A program made the position numbers and the translations under genes. From Flabesymbios commensalis (taxonomy: Eukaryota > Annelida > Polychaeta > Terebellida > Flabelligeridae), in assembly GCA_964017125.1 (NCBI GenBank), contig OZ024902.1:103815029-103879028 (forward strand): 64,000 bases of DNA, in the 5' to 3' direction. The notes under the pieces are model-generated. The model did no database searches and was not told where the DNA came from. It saw nothing but the letters and a program-made list of their open reading frames with translations. Below, piece by piece: positions 58,001 through 64,000 of the stretch. Numbering within the stretch: the first letter of the stretch is position 1; every line of letters starts with the position of its first letter.

Positions 58001-61000
58001 ATGAGATGTAAATTTATCTCAGTAAGTGATAAAATAAACATTGAATTTGTTGCAAAGATATATACCATGATTATTTTATTCAGCATCATATATATAATTA
58101 ACTACATGTACTGGGTTTATAGTACATGTACAGTGGTACATGTCACCAACAACTTTTCTGGTGCCAGGTAAAAAATTCACCCGTGACAAAAAATTGCTGA
58201 CACAAGGGTTAAATTGTTAGAATCTTAATAGTGTATAAATTTGTGTAGCCACAATCAGTAAGTAAAATGTCATTGCAAGATTAGGTGATTACTGTATACT
58301 GTATAACGTGTGCACTGCCATGTAATATATCACTATATTATTCTCAACTGTATGATTAATTGAGGAAACTAAATTGCTTTATACTATTGATCAATGGTGC
58401 TAAATCAGTATTATTTGCCTTGAAAAATATTAAATTTAAATCTACCACAAAAAAACAACGGTGAATCAGTGCTTAAGCCACATGGAATCTACAAACTGAT
58501 CTGGCTGACTGAGCAGTCAACTGGTGCTGCAACGCCACTATGCTGCAGTGCAAAGGCAAAGAGCAGTAACTGCTTACAGGAAAAGTATGCTGCTACTACT
58601 GTGTACCGAATGTGCTCAGGATTGAAATAACTCGAGCCAGGATACTAATAACTGCTTCTCAGCGACATACAAGGTATAAATCAAGGTGACAAATAAGCAC
58701 TAAAAATCCAGTATAATTACAAGAATTATATGAAAATAAACTACAATAGGTATATAGCCTTGAAAAAAAAACCCTCACTTGACACTTTCAGCAAGTGCTA
58801 CGTAACTATGTGTTTCAACTATGTGCTTGGGCTGTGGGGCCGTCCAGCCACAGAGGTTGATACACGGAGCTAAACATTATGACCGTGTAGATGGACTCCT
58901 GTTCGCCTCAATGACTGTCAACTCCATTTCCTTCAAGCTGACATTGCAATGTTATGGACACATATTTTGAGAAAGATATTAAACTCACGTATTACATATT
59001 AAACTCGCTTATTTTACAAATTTACAATATGAATAATTCCTTCTTATCAAATATAACATTACTCAACAGATTATCTCAATTAGATTAACGGTACCTTTCC
59101 CTGCATTAATCATCATACTGCCAAGACATTGTTTACCCTGATATTGTTCTCTTAATATTCTCCTTCGCAGTTTGTTATAGCTTAAGTATTCATTTACTCA
59201 TTTCCTAATTCCACCTCTGCCCTCTGGCTGTCATTTTGGCTTTGCCTAGATTTTATTATTAGAGAGGAATCCCAAAGAATCCGCCAGTATGCAGACTGGC
59301 AGACAGTCTTTGGGGGCTCGAATCTATTACAAAAACATCAAAACAAATTCAAAGCTCTCCCAGCATCCTTCATAGCCTCCACCTTATATACATGATATAA
59401 GGCAGTGATTATCATTAAAAAATTTACCCTGATGAAGTTAAATAGTAAACAAAACCGGTCTGCACCATAGATCTACAACAGACTTTTCTATGTTTTTCCT
59501 GTCAGGAGTTCAATGGGCTTCTTCTTTTTTATAGGTTAACCCTTACAGCACGGGGGTAGACTTCAGAATCTGACGTCTCACAGACGTCAGATTCTGAAGT
59601 CTTGAGTCTATCCCCGCACTGTAAGAGTAAAAATATTTATAATGGTCATAGACCTATAACATAGCTATTCAAATGAATCAGAAGGAGCTTACTAAGACAT
59701 CTAAGGTGATTTGAAATTGAAAATAACCCTTTGGTCTCCATGGTTTTCATAAAAAAATTCATCACTTTAAGGGTTAACAGCAGGGCCACTACTCGCAGCA
59801 GCAGTGACCCCCCTGCAGTACAAACTTGTACAAACTTAAAACATTACTTAAATACTGATTAGTTATTATTACAAATATGCTTCATGTTAAAACTCACATC
59901 AGACCAGCAGACATCGAGTACTGGTCCTTGATGTGTCTGTTGTGCCTTAGGGATAGTTTGACCACTTTGCTGAATCTCCCAGCAACGAACCTGAAAGCAA
60001 ATCCACATGTTTAAAAATGTTGAAATTATATTTAGTGATTTTATACACATACTTTCTAAACTGAAAAGATACTTTAGTTTAGTTGGCTCATTACAATCAC
60101 GATCACATCTTAGGACAATGTTACAACATGCTACAGTGTATCATTGAAAACACAATGCATACAATGAATCCCCAGGGCCACTAGGACGAAGTTCTATGTT
60201 AGATGGGAGCTGTGAAGGTATAAAGTACACACAGGGATGAAACATGACTGTAGTGCATTTGGAAAATTACCACAAGCCTAAAAAATTGTTCTAAAGTTAA
60301 AAAATAATTAAATACGCATCTGAAAATGTGTGGGAAAGTATTAACAGCTCTCCTCTTGCAAAGGAATGGGAATAAATGTACAAGCAATGGTAATTATCTA
60401 ATAACTAGAAAGAGTTGTTCGGAAACAAACACGAAAGCAGCCCTCTGTTATCGCTTGACCACTATTTTAAAACTGTTTGCTATGATGGCTATGTGACTGG
60501 CAGCTATTCTGGATTTTTTAGTGTGAAATTTGTCATGGGTCATCCTTGTGTGAGACATTACATTTTGTTCTATATTCATGGTCCAGTCATTTTGCATTTC
60601 TTGAGTTGAGTAAATATTACAAAATTCAAAATGGCCGCTAAACAACCATTTTGAAATTGTTTGATCCCAAAAATTAATCAGATCATCGGCTGACATAGCT
60701 AAACATATTTGCCTAATTAAAAGAAGATCTGATGGCAACTTTTTCCTGAAATGCACTAACGAGCATTTCTTCGTTATTGGCCAAAGTAATTAAAGACTAA
60801 AAGATGATATGGAGATCAAAATGTCACCAAAACAATTCCCCAGTGGTATGTGATGGCTATGTGAAGTATGAGGAAAACATGAGAAAACAAATAACTGCGG
60901 CGGCGGACCCTGTGGAATACAGTGAGCAGCCCGCCTCGGCGAGGGCTGCTTAATGACTACATAGTGGATGCTTTTGTTGTCTTATGTTGTAAAAATTAGT

Positions 61001-62964
61001 CCCCAGTGAGAGAATGAGCATTATCAATGATATGTATGCACAATAGTGACACAAAACTAGGGTGAGCTGGAAGTGACAGAGATAGCTAAAAGAAGCATAC
61101 CAAGCCTTCCTGTAGGGTAAATGCTACAGCTGAGTGCAGAAAATAGCACTCCCTATTTTTTACCAGGAGATACATTTCACACCAATTTGGAAATCTTGAA
61201 AGTGACATGAAATTTAATCCCAAAATGTGGGCATTGATGGCTACTTCAACTCAGATTACTGATGTTTTGAAACGATCCACATTACACTTTACAGTACAGT
61301 ATTACACATGCTTCAAATCTCATCAGACACTTTATTTACTAGTAACGCTCTACCCAGCAAACACGAGAAATTGGCCAAATATTGGGTTGCCATCAGCCCA
61401 ACATTGGGTCTCATATTTGCTGTTAAGCTATCATGCAAGGTCTCTCGAGATAGGGAGCAAAATTAAAACAAAATGGCTGGCAATCAGCGATTTTGGATTT
61501 TTTTGCAAAAATTGTGCGGTGTTATCCTGTGTAACATTGGACATTTTATTTTATATTATCGCTTCACTTCCGGTATTTATGCAAAATTTGTCATGACTTA
61601 CGCTGGTGTGAGACCTTACATTTTGTTTCTATTTTGCAATGTTTTTGTATTATGTAAATATCACAAAATTACTAAAAATAGTTATACAGAGTTGGATCCA
61701 GAGGGGGGCGCACGCCTCCCATTCAGGGTCACAAAAACAAACAAAAAAAGTATAAAATGCTTCATTTTCAGCATTTCTTTAGTGGCTGTAGTAATTGAAG
61801 GATTGATGATATGTAGATCAACATGTCACAAAAAATTCCTCAGTGGTATGTGATGGCTATGTGAAGTATGAGGAAGCAGAAGTTGATAGATTAATAGCTA
61901 TTTTTAAAACAAATAACTGCTGCGGCGGGAGCGGACCGTGTGGAATACCTCATGCCTGGGGCCAGTTTCTGTATCGTACTTACGGTAAGTAAAAAGTGTT
62001 AATCATGTTAATTTTATACTTGTATGTTACAGAAACAGGCCGCTGCGGCCAATTTCTATAATATACTTGAGTAAAAAGTTAACTTTTTACTTTTGTATGC
62101 TAGGTAAACCAGCCAACTTCATTATTTACTTAAGTACTTTACAGAAACCAACCGCAGGGGCCGGTTTCTCTAACGTACTTATGTACAAAACTGACACTAT
62201 TTACATAGGTACGATACAGAAGGCTGCTTAACAAATTTATAGAAATTCATAGATTTGTTACCATATACCGTATTTATTCTAATAAACGCCTACCAGGTAT
62301 ATTCCAATAAGGTAAACGCCCACTCCCTGACATGAAAATAAAATCCACGATCACGGTACATTTATATGCATTAAAAAACTACTCTGACAGTGCTTGATTT
62401 TAAGGAGAGCCCGGGTGCCCGAGGCTCCAAAAGTTACTACAGAACTTTCTATTAGCTGCATGGGAAGATGACTGTGCCCTTGTGGCTCGCTAGATTTTGT
62501 CTATTTAACACAGGTCAATTTCTTTCAGGCACTCAAATGAAATGTTGGGCTCTGTAGATTTTCTAGGTGGGTGCCCTGCTGGCTCTCACCTCAAATCTTC
62601 CAAAATCGAGCACTGTCTGATAAGCGCCCACCTCTCTTGTGGGCGTTTATTAGAATAAAAACAGTACAAACTAATATATTCGTCGCTGTTAATAATCACA
62701 GCGACAATGACTCACTGTGTGGAAAACAGTTTGCAAAAAAGACAAAGAAAAAATGCTACTCACATTATTATCCCAGCTACCAGCAACAAGAAATGTTGAA
62801 GGAAGTACACCCGGACTGAATGCCAGAGAACTCACACTATCATCAGGTGATGAAGCAACCTCAATGTCTTTCATTGGGTTTGTATTAGCTGGAGTTGTAG
62901 TTGTTCCCCCAAAAACTGAGCTGCTGCCAAACGTTGAAGTTGGGTTTGATCCAAACAAGCTCAT
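48909..62964 (-). CDS. RAE1: RAE1 mRNA export factor, 9 coding exons, complete
   Basis: Nine exons with GT/AG borders, every intron in phase 0, give 67+31+29+29+24+36+61+65+30 = 372 residues; human RAE1 has 368. The protein starts MSLFGSN, has an FG-containing N-terminus ([11 protein letters not shown]), then [15 protein letters not shown] and WD40 blades: [101 protein letters not shown] and [10 protein letters not shown]. Known of the family: a seven-bladed propeller that binds the GLEBS motif of NUP98 and BUB proteins, acting in nuclear mRNA export and the spindle checkpoint. No inactivating change was seen, so it looks functional. All introns carry repeats. Confidence 0.98.
49365..49794 (-). 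repeat. Satellite-bearing element family B, copy B2
   Basis: On + it starts aacaagaggactgaagtcct and ends ccccttcccctacgggcagg then ggataata. That is B1 reversed, with about three units. It lies in RAE1 intron 49002..50040 and is sense with RAE1. Confidence 0.78.
50041..50235 (-). CDS. RAE1: RAE1 exon 8
   Basis: Acceptor tttgaag (weak pyrimidine tract), donor GTAAGA. Sixty-five codons, [40 protein letters not shown] and [13 protein letters not shown], almost identical to human. Confidence 0.98.
50499..50681 (-). CDS. RAE1: RAE1 exon 7
   Basis: Acceptor gtgtag, donor GTATGT. Sixty-one codons, [34 protein letters not shown] and [10 protein letters not shown] to QDIFA. It is slightly shorter than human after CHRS. 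Confidence 0.97.
50796..51613 (-). repeat. Satellite-bearing element family A, copy A2
   Basis: On + it starts aaacaagagcacactcga then caatagcccg, holds about five units (ttatcgcgcccacaaggtca, attattgaacttgtccaaga), then cgccgacgacgacgccg and ttgcaatagcccacc with stem partner ggagggcta. Antiparallel to A1 and therefore sense with RAE1. An extra partial hairpin word aaaaggcgggctaaaa follows the end. Confidence 0.78.
52301..53736 (-). repeat. Satellite-bearing element family C, copy C2
   Basis: About seven units with tggtctagctatctagcacg, tttgttttatagtaatgg and ggcggccattttgaat, then the lead with ttccggagca words, and the stem-loop end gctcccttcgctcacctacg and then gcgggagctaaaa. The TCTTGTTT end is not evident. 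Sense with RAE1. Confidence 0.78.
55079..55186 (-). CDS. RAE1: RAE1 exon 6
   Basis: Acceptor aattgcag, donor GTAAAA. Thirty-six codons, [20 protein letters not shown] then [16 protein letters not shown]. Confidence 0.97.
55719..55790 (-). CDS. RAE1: RAE1 exon 5
   Basis: Acceptor ttttgcag, donor GTAAGA. Twenty-four codons, [20 protein letters not shown] then CADV. Confidence 0.97.
56388..56474 (-). CDS. RAE1: RAE1 exon 4
   Basis: Acceptor ttgttccag, donor GTAAGT. Twenty-nine codons, [19 protein letters not shown] then [10 protein letters not shown]. Confidence 0.97.
56475..57876. other. RAE1 intron 56475..57876
   Basis: AT-rich; nothing assigned with confidence. 56700..57000 repeats the word gacctgctg/cctgct several times at about 40-60 bp spacing. 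Confidence 0.4.
57877..57963 (-). CDS. RAE1: RAE1 exon 3
   Basis: Acceptor gtttccag, donor GTATGT. Twenty-nine codons, [20 protein letters not shown] then TNQSTQVAQ. This exon has no long stop-free frame of its own and was found by homology and phase. Confidence 0.97.
57964..59897. other. RAE1 intron 57964..59897, remainder
   Basis: Contains a tract at about 58540..58590 (gcagtaactgcttac) related to the 34662 palindrome, and the MITE at 59536..59777. The rest is unassigned. Confidence 0.4.
59536..59777. mobile_element. TTAA-flanked MITE, family PB2 copy 3, best preserved
   Basis: 242 bp from TTAACCCTTACAGC to ctttaagggttaa. TTAA at both ends and CCCTT/AAGGG inverted ends. A perfect 19-bp-arm hairpin lies at 59560..59600 (acttcagaatctgacgtct, loop cac, complementary arm), extended outward with mismatches to about 59541..59620. 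Confidence 0.85.
59898..59990 (-). CDS. RAE1: RAE1 exon 2
   Basis: Acceptor ctttcag on the minus strand, donor GTGAGT. Thirty-one codons, [18 protein letters not shown] to CWSD, nearly identical to human RAE1. Confidence 0.98.
60423..60953 (-). repeat. Possible family D element (D1)
   Basis: On + it starts aaacaaacacgaaagcagcc, contains caaaatggccgct, and ends with the stem-loop gcagcccgcctc/ggcgagggctgc then ttaat. These ends follow the A/B/C pattern (GGGCTGC then TTTGTTT at one end, a CCCGCC stem-loop at the other), but there is no clear tandem core. Confidence 0.5.
61352..61425. mobile_element. CAGCAAACAC-type MITE (7), short
   Basis: acccagcaaacacgagaaat, tggccaaatattggg, cccaacattgggtct and tttgctg. 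Shorter than its relatives. Confidence 0.5.
61430..61955 (-). repeat. Second, truncated family D-like copy (D2)
   Basis: 61840..61955 repeats 60840..60923 (cagtggtatgtgatggctat, gtgaagtatgagga, aaataactgc-gcggcgg, tgtggaatac), and 61500..61680 resembles 60480..60640 (aaatttgtcatg, gtgtgagac-ttacattttgt). The stem-loop end is missing. Same orientation as D1. Confidence 0.5.
62266..62666. mobile_element. MITE with ACCGTATTTATT ends, carrying a nested MITE
   Basis: Ends taccgtatttattctaat then aaacgcc, and gggcgtttattagaataa then aaacagta; TA borders suggest a Tc1/mariner-like target. Without the insert it is about 170 bp. The inner element is listed separately. Confidence 0.65.
62388..62615. 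mobile_element. Nested hAT-like MITE
   Basis: 228 bp with inverted ends cagtgcttgatttt and aaaatcgagcactg and gagagcc/ggctctc words further in. The 5-bp word tctga stands directly outside both ends (62383..62387 and 62616..62620). Confidence 0.7.
62764..62964 (-). CDS. RAE1: RAE1 exon 1 (start codon)
   Basis: ATG at 62964..62962; donor GTGAGT reads down from 62763. Sixty-seven codons from MSLFGSNP through VAGSWDNN. The N-terminal FG-type sequence and the NPMKDIEV block fix the start. Confidence 0.97.
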
Positions 62965-64000
62965 ATTTTATCTATCCTAGTTAAACCTGTGTTATGAAAA
63001 TATTACATTGTAATTACAAGCTTTTAAGCTTTTATTGGGTAATGTTTCAGGATAAAATCATAATACAACAACAGTGATTTCCCCAGGATTTGTCCAAAGA
63101 GCATCAGCTTTCTGAAAGATGCTGTTTTGTGGCTGAATTCATGGCCAATTCAAAAGAAATTAGGAATTAAAGGGTTTCTTAGCGTCTCGGACAAAATGGA
63201 AGCGTCTCGGTACCGATGCGCTAATATGCTTTGGGGAAAACACTGCAACAAAATATTATCAGGGGAAGCGACATAGCCAGCCAGGACAAAGAGATGGATG
63301 AGCGGTAGCACTCAATACATTGCCAAATGCTTTAATAACCATCCCTTGTGGCTAACTTTTTTTCATCCCACCAAGGTTGTGCATTTTCAGATCTCAAGTG
63401 TACACATACTATGGTCATGTGACTACTGGAGGTCACGAGCGATGCAATGTATAACGATTTTAAGGAGTGTATCAACAATAATTTGACAAACTCACACAGT
63501 TATGGTGCTTTGTAGAGTACACATATATATTTTTCAATTAAATTCAAATATAGTCAGGGAATATTTCTTGTCGAAACAATACAAATATGCTCATTCAATT
63601 TGACATTGTTCTTCAATGAACCTGATAATGTATTACTATGTCAGCCTACTTTTATTCTTGCACTAGTCTACAATGTATAGCCCAATTCAATCAATCAAGT
63701 CCTAAAAGCTTCAAATTACTTGAAATTAAAATGCACACAACAAATATAATAATGTTGTCTGTCTTTTGATCCATAGACAAAATGTCAAATTATTGTTGTC
63801 TTAACATTAGCATCCCTTGTGACCTCCAAAACAAACAAACTTTCTCTGCACAAAACATTGATATCTGAAAATGCACAACCTTGTTAAGATAAAAATTTTT
63901 TTTATCCCAAATAAAACCGGTTTTGTGTCATTTGATAGTTCCTGCATCAGAATAACTAGCGTGTATTGGATATGCTGACATGAGGTGAGTGTGTTTATGT
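62965..64000. other. RAE1 upstream region
   Basis: No exon was recognised. No clear TATA box is placed near the ATG. A 5' UTR exon could lie here but cannot be defined from sequence. The foldback repeat at 63350..63900 occupies most of the right half. Confidence 0.4.
63350..63900. repeat. Foldback repeat with about 80-bp arms
   Basis: A perfect 20-bp inverted match aaggttgtgcattttcagat (63373..63392) against 63863..63882, continuing inward with mismatches to ggaggtcacgagcgatg (about 63428) and its partner (about 63815..63831). The centre is about 370 bp of AT-rich sequence. MITE-like; the outer borders are unclear. Confidence 0.65.

Overview
The window is intron-rich, AT-rich animal nuclear DNA. 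Two conserved host genes can be read exon by exon, and they lie tail to tail: TMEM214 on the + strand (1030..38676, 15 coding exons, first exon or exons off the left edge) and RAE1 on the - strand (62964..48909, all 9 coding exons, a complete 372-residue protein). The density of young MITEs, LINEs of the CR1/L2 sort, a Penelope-like fragment and satellite-bearing elements suggests a marine invertebrate. A non-vertebrate deuterostome (echinoderm, hemichordate or amphioxus) or a mollusc would fit; the sequence alone does not settle which.

Layout. 1..1029 is non-coding sequence inside the TMEM214 gene. 1030..38676 holds the TMEM214 exons, spread through introns that reach 13.2 kb (intron at 22189..35346) and are full of transposable elements. 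38677 to about 40020 is the TMEM214 3' UTR, with a candidate AATAAA at 39999. About 40020..48480 is the shared downstream intergenic region: a palindromic MITE, CAGCAAACAC-type MITEs, a 3-kb LINE with an 8-bp target duplication, an inverted pair of a dispersed repeat and a locally duplicated tract. 48481..62964 is RAE1, again with repeat-filled introns. 62965..64000 is RAE1 upstream sequence with a foldback repeat.

The gene products are unrelated in function as far as is known. TMEM214 is an ER membrane protein; RAE1 is a seven-bladed WD40 mRNA-export and mitotic-checkpoint factor. Their arrangement is probably just neighbourhood.

The most striking non-genic signal is a set of elements that share one architecture: a GC-rich stem-loop at one end containing CCCGCC, a central tandem array of 135-170 bp units containing AAAATGGCCGCC, and an end that closes with GGCGGG and then TCTTGTTT. 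At least three families (A, B, C), perhaps four (D), are present in about eleven copies or fragments. Every one found lies in an intron in the same orientation as the host gene: + in TMEM214, - in RAE1. A second notable signal is a pair of TTAA-flanked MITE families with CCCTT ends that each carry a long hairpin near one end.
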